DNA from: JBCBSZ01 sp039185015
Lineage (GTDB): Bacteria > Actinomycetota > Acidimicrobiia > Acidimicrobiales > Poriferisodalaceae
Direction of reading: 5' to 3'
DNA length: 58,235 nucleotides
Assembly: GCA_039185015.1 (NCBI GenBank)
Contig: JBCDAU010000035.1
Span: 1-58,235, forward strand
The notes beneath the pieces are model-generated. The model ran no database searches. It was not told where the DNA came from and saw only the letters and a list, made by a program, of their open reading frames with translations. Position numbers and translations under genes: made by a program. Below are positions 40,301 through 48,475 of this stretch, piece after piece (position 1 is the first letter of the stretch; each line of letters opens with the position of its first letter).

Positions 40301-41125
40301 CCGGACTGCGATCAGGGCGATGGAGCCGGCTTCTTCAACCCGGCTCGGACCGCCGCGGCCGAGGTCCTGGCGGCGTTCCTGGCCGACCCGGCCAACCTGC
40401 CCGACCCCGACGTCCTCGTCCTCGGCGACTTCAACGCCTACACCCGTGAGGACCCGGTCGACGTCTTCGTCGAGGACAACGGCTACGCCAACCTCGGCGA
40501 GCTCTCGTCGGATCCGATCAGCTACACCTTCTTCGGCCTGGGCGGAAACCTCGACCACGCCGTCGCCAACGGTTCGCTCGTGGGTCAGGTCGTGGACGCC
40601 GAGGTGTTCGACATCAACGGCACCGAGAGCAACAACCAGGTGTACTTCGAGTCCGGCTTCCCCGGTCAGCTCCCGCAGCTCGACCGGTTCCGGTCCTCGG
40701 ACCACAGCCCGATCATCGTCGGGTTGGACCTGGACGCTCCGGACCCGGTCGTGACCTACGACTGCGGCTCGGTCGTGTTCACCGAGGACGAGCTGATCGC
40801 CGACGGGTACAACCTGATCATCGGTGACGACGGCCGCGACTTCATCTGGGGCACCAACGGCAACGACTTCATCTTCACCGCAGGCGGGCGCGACATCGTC
40901 AACGCCGGTGGCGGCGACGACATCGTCTGCAGCGGTGGCGGTCGTGACGTGGTCCGCGGCGGCAGCGGCAACGACGAGCTCTACCTCGGGGGCGGACGCG
41001 ACTTCGCGTTCGCCAGCGACGGCGACGACCTCGTCGACGGTGGGAGCGGTCGGGACTTCGCCGACGGCGGACGCGGGTTCGACACCGCGATCGACGTCGA
41101 GCGCCGGTTCCGCTTCGAAGCCTGA
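37373..41125 (+). CDS. Secreted ExeM/NucH-type endonuclease with lamin-tail and RTX-like domains
   Basis: This 1250-residue protein has a signal peptide ('VLTAACVSLLIVVSIVLARP', AAA-Q cleavage). Three tandem lamin-tail domains follow (about 33-520, each starting 'GDIVI(T/S)EVMQ(D/N)P'), then an OB-like region (about 535-640). Next is an exonuclease/endonuclease/phosphatase domain (about 795-1120: 'ITAASFNTLNFW', 'VVALQELQND', 'AVSVHFKSKSG', 'LVLGDFNAY', 'SSDHSPIIVG'). The end carries about six RTX-like calcium repeats ('GGGGDD', 'GGSGND', 'GGSGRD'). It should cut extracellular DNA, for nutrients or biofilm turnover. GTG 37373 has a strong GAGGAGG ribosome site 5 nt upstream. The 232-bp gap before it (37141-37372) is a divergent promoter region. 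Confidence 0.9.
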   Translation: MVRRVLTAACVSLLIVVSIVLARPAAAQAGASPGDIVITEVMQDPAAVGDSEGEYFEVFNATGADIDLNGWTISDNDADSHVIGASTVVPAGGYAVLGRNDDPTTNGGLAVAYEFSGVALANSADELVLTTPDSTEIDRIEWDGGPVWPDPTGASMQLCDVASDNNVGANWNTGTATYGAGDIGTPGAANDSTCDGGGGPGGDPANPGDIVISEVMQNPAAVNDNDGEYFEVFNATGADIDLNGWTISDNGSDSQTIAGSVVVPAGGYAVLGNNADSGTNGGLTLDYEYGTFFLGNSDDELVLIDPLATEIDRIEWDGGPNWPDPTGASMQLCDVASDNNVGANWNTGTATYGAGDVGTPGAANDSVCDAGPGPAAPGDIVITEVMQNPAAVNDNDGEYVEVYNSTGSDIDLDGWTISDLGTESHLIAGSVVVPAGGYAVLGINADSATNGGVGVAYQYADLFLGNSGDELVLTSPEAVEIDSIAWDGGPVWPDPTGASMQLCDLASDNNDGAGWATGTATIPSGDVGTPGAANDSTCDGGGGPGGGTVTIMEIQGSGAASPLDGQAVETSGVVTGIVDNGFYLQDPVGDADPATSDGIFVFSSAVVAVGDAVTVAGTAAEFFDATQVAATTVTVTGLGTVPAPTPIDLEALGGALEPFEGMLVTPGTLFAGDVFDYLRFGEIVAYPFEPLQPTEVVDPGPAAAQLAADTAAAALRVDDGRGVEDDPLFPFLVSDGGVDRLVKWGDTLPDATGVLAFSFGNYKLVPTTGDPLVPGQTWQPTNPRPSGAPDPGGSITAASFNTLNFWTNDGGQERGARTQAQYDIQLAKLIDALLALDADVVALQELQNDPAGDAATSTDFDIGKESAEALADALNAALGETRYGWIDTGVIGTDAIKVGFIYDLTAVTPVGAPIIVGVGDPAYQPDRNRPSVIQGFEENATGAQFTAVSVHFKSKSGSELDDPGAVCVDGDPANDVPDCDQGDGAGFFNPARTAAAEVLAAFLADPANLPDPDVLVLGDFNAYTREDPVDVFVEDNGYANLGELSSDPISYTFFGLGGNLDHAVANGSLVGQVVDAEVFDINGTESNNQVYFESGFPGQLPQLDRFRSSDHSPIIVGLDLDAPDPVVTYDCGSVVFTEDELIADGYNLIIGDDGRDFIWGTNGNDFIFTAGGRDIVNAGGGDDIVCSGGGRDVVRGGSGNDELYLGGGRDFAFASDGDDLVDGGSGRDFADGGRGFDTAIDVERRFRFEA
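37463..39000 (+). repeat. Three tandem about 515-bp lamin-tail domain duplications
   Basis: Units start near 37463, 37985 and 38497. The text 'TGASMQLCD(V/L)ASDNN(V/D)GA' and 'GD(I/V)GTPGAANDS' recurs with very similar DNA in all three, so the duplications are recent at the DNA level. Confidence 0.85.
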
Positions 41126-41132
41126 GCGACGG

Positions 41133-41158
41133 GCGCCGGGGCCCCAGGGTCCCGGCGC
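41133..41158 (+). terminator. Hairpin after the nuclease gene
   Basis: GCGCCGGG (41133-41140) and CCCGGCGC (41151-41158) form a perfect 8-bp stem with a 10-nt loop, 7 bp after the stop codon. It directly precedes the repeat pair at 41161. Confidence 0.55.
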
Positions 41159-41160
41159 TC

Positions 41161-41338
41161 GGGCCCGGTGTCTTCCGCTCTGGTCTCGCTTCCTCGATGC
41201 TCTGCGTCACTGTGTGACGCGCCGCATCCGCTCGCTCGACGGGCCGCTCGGGCCCGGTGTCTTCCGCTCTGGTCTCGCTTCCTCGATGCTCTGCGTCACT
41301 GTGTGACGCGCCGCATCCGCTCGCTCGACGGGCCGCTC
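41161..41338. repeat. Structured intergenic repeat, copies 2 and 3 in tandem
   Basis: Two units of 89 bp (41161-41249 and 41250-41338) are identical by my reading, each beginning with GGGCCC. Each holds a perfect hairpin GCGTCAC-TGT-GTGACGC (41204-41220 and 41293-41309) inside a GATGC/GCATC stem. The outer blocks match copy 1 at 20144-20240. The array occupies the gap between the convergent nuclease and dusB genes. Confidence 0.85.
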
Positions 41339-41346
41339 GGGCCCGG

Positions 41347-42492
41347 TCAGCCGCCGGAGTGGGCGTCGCCGGTGTCGGCGACCTGGACGGCGTCGTCGCG
41401 CGCGTCCAGCCAGCCCTCGGGCAGCGTGACCACCTGCGGGCCCTGGCTGTGACCGCGGATCGCCGACTCCGAGCCGGGGACCGGGAGCGCCGTCTGGTCG
41501 ACCTCGTCGACGAGCCTGCCCAGCTCGGCGAGTGAGCCGACCTGGGCGAGTCGCTTGCGCAGCGATCCACCGACCGGGTAGCCGGTGCAGTACCAGTTGG
41601 CGTGACGACGGAACATCCGGCATGCCTGGGACTCGTCGCCGACCCACTCGGCCAGCAGCTCTGCGTGCTCGACCATGACCGCGGCGACCTCACCGAATGG
41701 CCGGGCAGCCAGGGCCGGACGCCCGGCGAAGGCGTCGACCAGCTCACCGAAGAGCCACGGCTTGCCCAGGCATCCCCGCCCGATGACGACGCCGTCGCAG
41801 CCGGTCTCGGCCATCATCCGAACGGCATCGGCGCCGCTCCAGATGTCACCGTTGCCGAGTACCGGCACCGTGGTGACGGCCTCCTTGAGCCGGGAGATCT
41901 CGTCCCAGTGGGCTCGGCCCGAGTACCACTGCGCCGCGGTCCGGGCGTGGAGCGCCACGGCCGACACCCCGGCCGTCTCTGCGATCCGGCCGGCCTCGAG
42001 GTGGGTGCGGTGCTCCTCGTCGATGCCGATGCGCATCTTCACGGTGACCGGGACGTCGCCGGCGGCGGCGACCGCCGACTCGACGACCGCGGCGAAGAGG
42101 CGGCGCTTCCACGGCAGCGCCGAGCCACCGCCTTGGCGGGTGACCTTCTTGACCGGGCAGCCGAAGTTCATGTCGATGTGGTCGACGCCACGCCGGTCAC
42201 GCAGCATCCGGACGGCCTCGCCGACCGAGCGCGGCTCGGTCGCGTAGAGCTGGATCGAGCGTGGGCGCTCGTCGTCGTCGAACTCGGCGAGCTGCCAGGT
42301 GCGCTCGCTGCCCTCGACGAGCCCCCGGGCCGACACCATCTCGCTGACGTAGAGCCCGGCACCGAATCGACGACAGAGCCGCCGGAACGGCGGGTTGGTG
42401 ACCCCGGCCATGGGGGCGAGGACGACGGGGACGTCGACGGTCAGATCACCGAGGCGCAGCGGCGCGACGGGGCTGGGAGCGACGGCGGTCAC
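41347..42492 (-). CDS. dusB: tRNA-dihydrouridine synthase DusB
   Basis: The 381-residue flavoenzyme has the Dus signature 'VVLAPMAGVTNPPFRRLCRR' and the catalytic Cys in 'HIDMNFGCPVKKVTRQGGGS', with 'VTVKMRIGID' and 'VLGNGDIWSGADAVRMM' as in DusB. It reduces uridines in the tRNA D-loop using NADPH and FMN. The start is GTG 42492. It lies 42 bp after the LPLTG gene on the same strand and may be its operon tail. The C-terminal 30 residues are an acidic, family-variable tail. Confidence 0.93.
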   Translation of the reverse strand: MTAVAPSPVAPLRLGDLTVDVPVVLAPMAGVTNPPFRRLCRRFGAGLYVSEMVSARGLVEGSERTWQLAEFDDDERPRSIQLYATEPRSVGEAVRMLRDRRGVDHIDMNFGCPVKKVTRQGGGSALPWKRRLFAAVVESAVAAAGDVPVTVKMRIGIDEEHRTHLEAGRIAETAGVSAVALHARTAAQWYSGRAHWDEISRLKEAVTTVPVLGNGDIWSGADAVRMMAETGCDGVVIGRGCLGKPWLFGELVDAFAGRPALAARPFGEVAAVMVEHAELLAEWVGDESQACRMFRRHANWYCTGYPVGGSLRKRLAQVGSLAELGRLVDEVDQTALPVPGSESAIRGHSQGPQVVTLPEGWLDARDDAVQVADTGDAHSGG

Positions 42493-42534
42493 GATGCCCA
42501 GTGTGCCCGCACCGAGGTCCGGTGCGGCACGGGA

Positions 42535-43119
42535 TCAGACGGTGGCGGTCTCGCGGCGGGTACGGGTGGCGAGGACCATCAGCGCACCGGCGGCCACGGC
42601 GACCGCAGCGCCACGGGCCAGCGGGACGAGCGTGCTGCCGCCGCCGGTGAGGGGCAGCGAGCCCTCACCGTCACCGGCACCACCACCAGCGCCGGGTGCC
42701 TGAGCGTCGTCGTCGGTCTCCGGCACCTGAGCGGTGGGCAGGTTGACCACGGTCGAGGCGACGCCGTTGGAGCAGGTGACGTCGACGTCGTACGGTGGCT
42801 CAGCGCCATCGGGAATCGCCACGACGACCTCGCCGGTGGCTGCGGCCTCGACGCTGGCGGCCGTCGCCGCGGCATCAGCGGTGATCGTGACGGTGGCGAC
42901 CTCGATGTCGTCGATCGTGATGATCGCCGTGCCGACCTCGCAGTTCTCGATCAGGACCCGGATCGTCTCGTCCTCGAGCGAGCCGGAGACGGTCGGAAGG
43001 CCCGTGACGGTCGCGCTGGCCTGGGGTGGCGTGGGCACGGTGTCCTGCGCCGTGGCGACGCCACTGCCGAGCAGCATCCCGAGGGCAGCGGCCACGAGGC
43101 CAACCAGTCCCTTGCGCAT
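42535..43119 (-). CDS. Surface protein with LPLTG sorting signal
   Basis: The 194-residue exported protein has signal peptide 'MRKGLVGLVAAALGMLLGSG' (ATA-Q cleavage) and a small beta-rich domain with two Cys ('IENCEVGTAIITIDDIEV', 'VDVTCSNGVASTVV'). A Pro/Gly-rich linker leads to 'LPLTGGGSTLVPLARG', a hydrophobic stretch and the basic end 'TRTRRETATV'. LPLTG plus membrane stretch plus basic tail is a sortase substrate signal; sortase would link it to the wall. No sortase gene is visible in the window. ATG 43119 is preferred to ATG 43137. Confidence 0.82.
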   Translation of the reverse strand: MRKGLVGLVAAALGMLLGSGVATAQDTVPTPPQASATVTGLPTVSGSLEDETIRVLIENCEVGTAIITIDDIEVATVTITADAAATAASVEAAATGEVVVAIPDGAEPPYDVDVTCSNGVASTVVNLPTAQVPETDDDAQAPGAGGGAGDGEGSLPLTGGGSTLVPLARGAAVAVAAGALMVLATRTRRETATV

Positions 43120-43150
43120 CACGCGATTCCCGCCCATGAGAGGCCGCCCT

Positions 43151-45442
43151 TCAACTGTCCGCTCGCTCGAACCGAAGCTCGAGACGCTCCCGAGAGGAGA
43201 TGGTAGGGCCACGCTCCGGCGTATCGCCATCGCCCGAATCGCGCTCCCAGCGTTCGCTCGGCCCGACCGTGACCGCGATCTCGTCGTCGCGCGGGACCGT
43301 CGCCGGGACCAGATCGAGGCGATACGCCGTGCCGACGTCGACGATCCCCTCCAGCTCCAGGACCACGGTGATCGTGCTCTCCGCGGGGATCTGGACCTCG
43401 TAACGGTGCCGCAACCAACCGAGCTCCTCTGCGGTGCTCATCGCCACGTCGCGGCCGTCGACGGTGGCCCGGCCGAGCACGGACGGTGTGTACACGGTGA
43501 GCTCGGACACGTTGGTCCCGAGCGGGAACCCACGATCGTTGTTGCCGATGATCGCATCGGGCAGTCCGGTCGCCGGGGCGGTGTTCTCGAGCTCGATCGT
43601 GAGCGTCGCCGACAACGCCCCCGAGCTGGGGTCGACGTCGACCACGTAGTCGATGCGTCGTTCGAGAAACGCGTCGATCTTGTTCCCGCCCATGTTCCTG
43701 GTGACGACCGCGAGAAGGTCGCCGCCGTCGGGTGTCGGGAACTCACCGGCGAAGCCGACCCGGGTCACGGTGTCGAGCACCGCCGGATCGGGGGACCAGA
43801 AGCGGAGCCCACCGCGCTCGACGACCGGCCCGAAGATGTCGGCCAGCACCCACGGCGACGGCACGTCCAACGTGGTGAGCCGGGCGGCGACGCCGAGCAC
43901 CAGCTCGTCGAGGGCCGCGAGGCGGGCATCCTCGTCATCGTCGTACTGGATGTAGTTGTCGATCAGCACGAACTCGGCGACCGCCCGCCCACGGAGCTCC
44001 CGACCGTCGACCGTGACCGGTCCGGTGAGCTCGATGAGCGCCTGCATCGCCGTCGGGTCGAGCAGGAGGACGCCATCGACGGTCTCGCCGGTCGCCTGCT
44101 CGTAGAAGTCGAGTGCCGCCGACGCCGTGACGGGGTAGTCGGGCGAGAGCGCGATGTTCTGGATGAAGAGCTGGGGACCGAAGGGGCGGTAGAGCTCGAT
44201 CAGCTCGGGTGCGAGCTGGGCACCCCCGGCCGGGAGGCCCTCGTTCAACTGCTCGCCCCGGCCGATCTCGGCGACGCTCAGCCGACCGCCGTCGGCGGTG
44301 ACCACGGCGTAGTTGCCGACGAAGCCGCCGCCACCACGGGTCTCGGCGGTCGTCCCGAACAGCACCAGGTAGCGCTGAGCGCCGTCGCGGCCGAGCAGCT
44401 CGGGCGCGAGGGTGAGGAAGGACTGCGCGTCCCGGATGGTGTCGAGGCCGGAGGTCAGCTCGTCGCGCGCCTCGTCGAGCCGATCGGCCGCGGGGGCGAC
44501 GAGCCACGGGCTGTCGACGTCGTCGAGCGTCGTGACGAGTTGATCGAGGCGGGCGACGGCATCGTCGGCCGGAGCCTGGAGCCCGCTGATGGCGTCGAGG
44601 TCGACCCCACCACCCGACACGGCCAGGTCGATCTCGTCGAGCGCGGAGAGCAGGTCGGCCGATGCGCCGGCGACGTCGCTCCCACCCGAGCCGAGCTCGA
44701 GCACGGCGGCGAGGTGATGACCCACGACGGGGGTCGCCCGTGCCGGGACGAGCCAGGGCGCCGAGAGGTCCTCGTCGAGGCCCTGCCACAGCTCCCGGGC
44801 CTCGGCGAGGCGATCGGCCGCGAGCAGCTCCTCGCCGTCGCGGGCCCGGTCGAGGGCCTCCTCGACGAGCTCCACGCTGCGCTCGAGGTCGTCGCGGGCG
44901 TCGACCGCCAGAACGCCGGCGGCGATCGACGACGAGAGCATGGCCACGCCGACGACGGCGACCGCCGATGCGATGAGGCTCCTGGTCCGCGACCGGATCC
45001 GAGTCGAGCCGGACGCGGCGACGGGGAGGGCCAGCAGGACGGCCGCGATCGTCTCGGTCCCGAGTGGGCCGGGCACGTCGGCGTGGAACAACGCCAGCGC
45101 GGCGACCGCCCCGACGGCAGCGCCCATGAGATCGACCGGGAGGTCTGCGAAGGCACCGGCGATGGCGAGCGCGAGGGCGACGGCCCCCACGGCGACCCAG
45201 GGACCGTCGGCGAGGAGCGTCGAGCCGGCGCCGAGGACGATCCACGCCCACGGAGCGGCGCGCCCGGACAGCAGCGTCAGCGCGGTAGCGCCGCCCGCCC
45301 GCCACAGGGCGTCGGCCGGGCTCCATCCCGTGGGCGACGAGTCGGCGAGCACGATCGCCAGGACGGCGGCGACGGCGGCGACCGTCGACGGGATGGTCAC
45401 CCGACCGACGTGGTCGTCGCGATGCCACCAACGATCGGTCAT
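43151..45442 (-). CDS. DUF4012 domain membrane protein
   Basis: A 763-residue protein with about five membrane helices in the first 190 residues and a large outer part. The outer part carries the DUF4012 text 'YLVLFGTTAETRGGGGFVGN', 'LFIQNIALSPDYPVTASAAL' and 'GVLLLDPTAMQALIELTGPV'. DUF4012 proteins often accompany exopolysaccharide genes in actinobacteria, but no activity is established. It is coupled to the preceding membrane-protein gene by an ATGA overlap. The glycan genes upstream suggest a role in polymer export or attachment. Confidence 0.87.
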   Translation of the reverse strand: MTDRWWHRDDHVGRVTIPSTVAAVAAVLAIVLADSSPTGWSPADALWRAGGATALTLLSGRAAPWAWIVLGAGSTLLADGPWVAVGAVALALAIAGAFADLPVDLMGAAVGAVAALALFHADVPGPLGTETIAAVLLALPVAASGSTRIRSRTRSLIASAVAVVGVAMLSSSIAAGVLAVDARDDLERSVELVEEALDRARDGEELLAADRLAEARELWQGLDEDLSAPWLVPARATPVVGHHLAAVLELGSGGSDVAGASADLLSALDEIDLAVSGGGVDLDAISGLQAPADDAVARLDQLVTTLDDVDSPWLVAPAADRLDEARDELTSGLDTIRDAQSFLTLAPELLGRDGAQRYLVLFGTTAETRGGGGFVGNYAVVTADGGRLSVAEIGRGEQLNEGLPAGGAQLAPELIELYRPFGPQLFIQNIALSPDYPVTASAALDFYEQATGETVDGVLLLDPTAMQALIELTGPVTVDGRELRGRAVAEFVLIDNYIQYDDDEDARLAALDELVLGVAARLTTLDVPSPWVLADIFGPVVERGGLRFWSPDPAVLDTVTRVGFAGEFPTPDGGDLLAVVTRNMGGNKIDAFLERRIDYVVDVDPSSGALSATLTIELENTAPATGLPDAIIGNNDRGFPLGTNVSELTVYTPSVLGRATVDGRDVAMSTAEELGWLRHRYEVQIPAESTITVVLELEGIVDVGTAYRLDLVPATVPRDDEIAVTVGPSERWERDSGDGDTPERGPTISSRERLELRFERADS

Positions 45443-46284
45443 CGGGCCGCTCCGATCGGCACGGGGCGCGAGACGAGCGTCAGCACCAGCAGGCCGCCGG
45501 TGCCCGCGGCGACGCCGATGGCCGCGGCGGCCGTGCCGGTCTCGGAGAGGCCGGCCATGCGGGCGGCGAGGACCGCCACCACGACGTGCACCGCAGCCAC
45601 GACCGGTGCGATCGGCGCCCGCAGGAGGATCCGCCGGACGGCGGGCGAGAGCGTCAGGGCGGCGACGGCCACCAACCCGCCGAGCAGGGGGGCCTGCGAC
45701 ACGCCGCCGCCGAGGCCGACGGTGACGAGCAGGGCCGCCGTGCAGGCCACGGCCCCGAACCGGTCGACCACCAGCGTCCCGGCGAGACCGACCAGCGCGA
45801 CGGCGCCGGCCGCTCCGAGCAGCGCGGTCGCCTGCTCGGTGTCCGGCACGGTGACCCAGATCCCGAACGCCGAGATGGCGACCAGCATCGGAGCGAGGCG
45901 GGGCGTCGCCCGGCTCTGCTCGGACAGCGACGGGACGACCAGGATCGCGGCGGCGACCAGGACCGGGACGTCCCGGGTCTCGACACCGGCCACCACCCCG
46001 GCGGCGGCGATCGCGACGGCGGTCCGCACGGCTCGTGGCAGGACCCCGTCGAGGACGAGGCGGCCGCCGACCTCCAGCACCATGGCTGCGATGAGCCCGG
46101 CGATCAGCTCGCTCGGGATCTCCTCGGTACCGGCAGCGACGCCGGCGACGAGCCCGACCGCGATCGGCCAGCCTCCGGCGGGCCCGCGGGCGAAGACGGT
46201 GCTCAGGAGCACGGCGGCGATGGCACCGAGTCCGCCGAGGGGCAGCCAGAGCTCACCGATGCGTTCGATCGTCGCCTGGTCCAT
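45439..46284 (-). CDS. Polytopic membrane protein, unknown
   Basis: A 281-residue, highly hydrophobic protein with about nine to ten predicted helices, mostly Ala, Val, Gly and Leu. One early loop is hydrophilic ('AGTEEIPSELIAG'). No transporter or flippase motif is recognised. It lies between the polysaccharide deacetylase and DUF4012 genes and overlaps the latter by 4 bp, so a role with the surface polymer is plausible. Confidence 0.75.
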   Translation of the reverse strand: MDQATIERIGELWLPLGGLGAIAAVLLSTVFARGPAGGWPIAVGLVAGVAAGTEEIPSELIAGLIAAMVLEVGGRLVLDGVLPRAVRTAVAIAAAGVVAGVETRDVPVLVAAAILVVPSLSEQSRATPRLAPMLVAISAFGIWVTVPDTEQATALLGAAGAVALVGLAGTLVVDRFGAVACTAALLVTVGLGGGVSQAPLLGGLVAVAALTLSPAVRRILLRAPIAPVVAAVHVVVAVLAARMAGLSETGTAAAAIGVAAGTGGLLVLTLVSRPVPIGAAR

Positions 46285-46296
46285 CCGGCGGCCGGG

Positions 46297-47103
46297 TCAG
46301 TCGACGCGTCCGCGGTAGCGGAGCCGGTTGAGCCCGCGGCGGAGGTCGTCCTCGAAGCGCATGCCGCCGACGGCCTTGCGGCGGAACCACCGCATCCCGT
46401 CCGACACCTGGATGGGGCTGCGGGCGAGACGGTGGACGTCGGTCGATCCCCAGGCGTTCGACCTGGTGCCGGCCAGGGCGGCGGAGTCGAAGCGGTCGCG
46501 CACCGAGGCGTCGGCCGCCTCGTTGCCGGCGACCGCCTTCGGATAGGCGAAGTGCCGGGCCCGGACACCGAGTCGCTCGCCGATCAGGTCGATCGACCGG
46601 TCGAGCTGGTCGACGATGTCGGCCGGTGTGGCCCGATCGAGCAACAGGTGGTCGTGCGTGTGCGACCCGATGTCGACGACGCCGGTCGAGAGGCTGTCGG
46701 CGAGCGCCGTCCACGACACGGCCGGAGCGTCACCAGGCCAGGTTCGTCCGTCCTCGACGTAGCCGGTGCCGACGTACAGCGTCGCCGGGGTGCGATGGCG
46801 CTCGAGCACCGGAACGGCGTGCTCGACGAAGTCGGCGGTGCCGTCGTCGAACGTGATCACGACGGCGGGTTCCGGATCGGAGGGGGGATCGAGCAGCTCG
46901 GCCACGGCATCGTCGAGCGACAGGACCCGGTGGTGCTCGTTCAGCCAGGCGAGCTGCTCGTCGAACCGCTCCGGCGACAGGTCGATCTCGCTGGCCGAGC
47001 CGCCTCCGACGCGGTGGTAGATGAGCACCGTCACACCCGGATCGGAGGGGACGACGTCGGCGGCCGATGACGCCGCCTTCAACAGGGTTCGGGTGAGGCT
47101 CAG
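46297..47103 (-). CDS. Polysaccharide deacetylase (NodB-type), probable CTG start
   Basis: The protein (268 residues from CTG 47103) has the NodB fold: 'VTVLIYHRVGGG', motif 1 'VVITFDDGTADF' with the metal-binding Asp pair, motif 2 'DIGSHTHDHLLL' (H-x-x-x-H-like) and 'RARHFAYPKA'. It removes N-acetyl groups from a glycan. No signal peptide is seen. The annotated-style start would be TTG 47082, but CTG 47103 overlaps the preceding stop as CTGA and adds a sensible N-terminus (M-S-L-T-R-T-L-L-K-A-A). It follows the UDP-sugar dehydrogenase gene directly. Confidence 0.83.
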   Translation of the reverse strand: MSLTRTLLKAASSAADVVPSDPGVTVLIYHRVGGGSASEIDLSPERFDEQLAWLNEHHRVLSLDDAVAELLDPPSDPEPAVVITFDDGTADFVEHAVPVLERHRTPATLYVGTGYVEDGRTWPGDAPAVSWTALADSLSTGVVDIGSHTHDHLLLDRATPADIVDQLDRSIDLIGERLGVRARHFAYPKAVAGNEAADASVRDRFDSAALAGTRSNAWGSTDVHRLARSPIQVSDGMRWFRRKAVGGMRFEDDLRRGLNRLRYRGRVD

Positions 47104-48368
47104 AGGTGCTCGACGTTATCGGCGCGGTCGAGGTGGCGTCGGCAGTCGAGCACGTAGGGCGCGTGGTCGGCGAGCACCCGGTGGTCGACGTCGGCGTGGT
47201 CGGTGAGCAGGACGACGGCGTCGGCGGCCGCGACGAGGTCGGGCGTGAGCTCGACCAGGTCGACGGCGGCCGGGAAGTGCTCGATGTCGACGTGTGGGTC
47301 CACGGCGACGACGTCGGCGCCCAGCTCGCCGAGTAGCTCGATGACCCGCACTGCCGGCGTCTCGCGGGCGTCGGAGGTGTTCGGCTTGTAGGCGAGCCCG
47401 ACGACGACGACCCGGGCGTCGAGCATCGCCTGGCCTCGTCGGTTGAGGGCGTACATCAGGCGGCGGACGACGAAGTCGGGCATGTGCTCGTTGACGTCGT
47501 TGGCCAGCTCCACGAACCGGAAGTCGTGGCCCAGGCTGCGCTTCACCCGCCACGACAGGAACGACGGGTCGACCGGCAGGCAGTGGCCACCCACGCCGGG
47601 CCCGGGGGTGAACCGCATGTAGCCGAACGGCTTGGTCGACGCCGCATCGATCGACTCCCAGACGTCGATGCCGAGGTCGTTGGCGAACATGGCCAGCTCG
47701 TTGACGAGGGCGATGTTGACGTGCCGGAAGGTGTTCTCGAGCAGCTTGGTGAGCTCGGCCTCCTTGCAGCCCGAGACCGGCACCGTCTGCTCGCAGAGGT
47801 CGTCGAAGAACCTTCGCACGGCGGCGAGGGACGCCTCGTCGATGCCGGACACGATCTTCGGCGTCGACTCGAGCGTCCAGGTGTGGTTGCCCGGGTCGAT
47901 CCGCTCCGGGGAGTACCCGAGGTGGAACTGCGAGCCGGCGGCGAGACCGGAGCCGTTCTCCAGGATCGGGGCGACCAGCTCCTCGGTCGTGCCCGGGTAG
48001 GTCGTCGACTCGAGGACCACCGTCGAGCCGGGACGGAGGTGGGGTGCGAGCGACGCCGCGGCCGACTCGATGTAGCTGAGGTCGGGCACGCCCTCCCGCA
48101 GCGGGGTCGGCACGCTGATCACGGCGACGTCGAACCCGGCGGCCTCGGCTGCGTCGGTCGTCGCCCGGTACCGGCCGGCGTCCCGGACGGCGGCGAGGCG
48201 GTCGTCGGTGATGTCCTCGACGTGGCTCGCACCGGACTCGAGTCCCTTGACGCGGCGTTCGTCGAGGTCGAGCCCGACGACGTCGTATCCCACCTCGGCC
48301 GCCCGGACGGCGACGGGGAGACCGACGTAGCCCTGACCGACGACCACCACCCGCTGCAGCTGCGCCAT
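47100..48368 (-). CDS. Nucleotide-sugar dehydrogenase (UDP-HexNAc/UDP-glucose 6-dehydrogenase family)
   Basis: The 422-residue enzyme has the NAD motif 'VVVVGQGYVGLPVAVRAAE', 'ESTTYPGTTEEL', the central 'ELTKLLENTFRHVNIALVNE' and the catalytic Cys in 'GPGVGGHCLPVDPSF'. The C-terminal domain has 'GLAYKPNTSDARETPAVRVI'. It oxidises C6 of a UDP-sugar to the uronic acid; the Asn-Thr-Phe-Arg variant is more like UDP-GlcNAc/ManNAc dehydrogenases (WbpA/WecC) than UDP-glucose ones. It is first in the minus-strand glycan operon and divergent from the Gfo/Idh oxidoreductase. Confidence 0.9.
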   Translation of the reverse strand: MAQLQRVVVVGQGYVGLPVAVRAAEVGYDVVGLDLDERRVKGLESGASHVEDITDDRLAAVRDAGRYRATTDAAEAAGFDVAVISVPTPLREGVPDLSYIESAAASLAPHLRPGSTVVLESTTYPGTTEELVAPILENGSGLAAGSQFHLGYSPERIDPGNHTWTLESTPKIVSGIDEASLAAVRRFFDDLCEQTVPVSGCKEAELTKLLENTFRHVNIALVNELAMFANDLGIDVWESIDAASTKPFGYMRFTPGPGVGGHCLPVDPSFLSWRVKRSLGHDFRFVELANDVNEHMPDFVVRRLMYALNRRGQAMLDARVVVVGLAYKPNTSDARETPAVRVIELLGELGADVVAVDPHVDIEHFPAAVDLVELTPDLVAAADAVVLLTDHADVDHRVLADHAPYVLDCRRHLDRADNVEHL

Positions 48369-48475
48369 GCATCCAGGGTTCCACGGACCGCGGTCGACCG
48401 GTAGGCGCGGGGCGGGTGCGGAGCGTGAGGTGGTGGGCGCTGGCGAGGTCGGGGCGCGTTGGTACCGTGCGCCGG

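Noticed and set aside
41161..41338. CRISPR array
   Set aside because: Units are 89 bp and contiguous with no variable spacers; no cas genes are nearby. It is a tandem structured repeat.
42734..46318. Plus-strand open frame of 1194 codons
   Set aside because: Antisense to the LPLTG, DUF4012 and membrane-protein genes, which have clear domains, signals and coupled starts; the plus-strand product is low-complexity.
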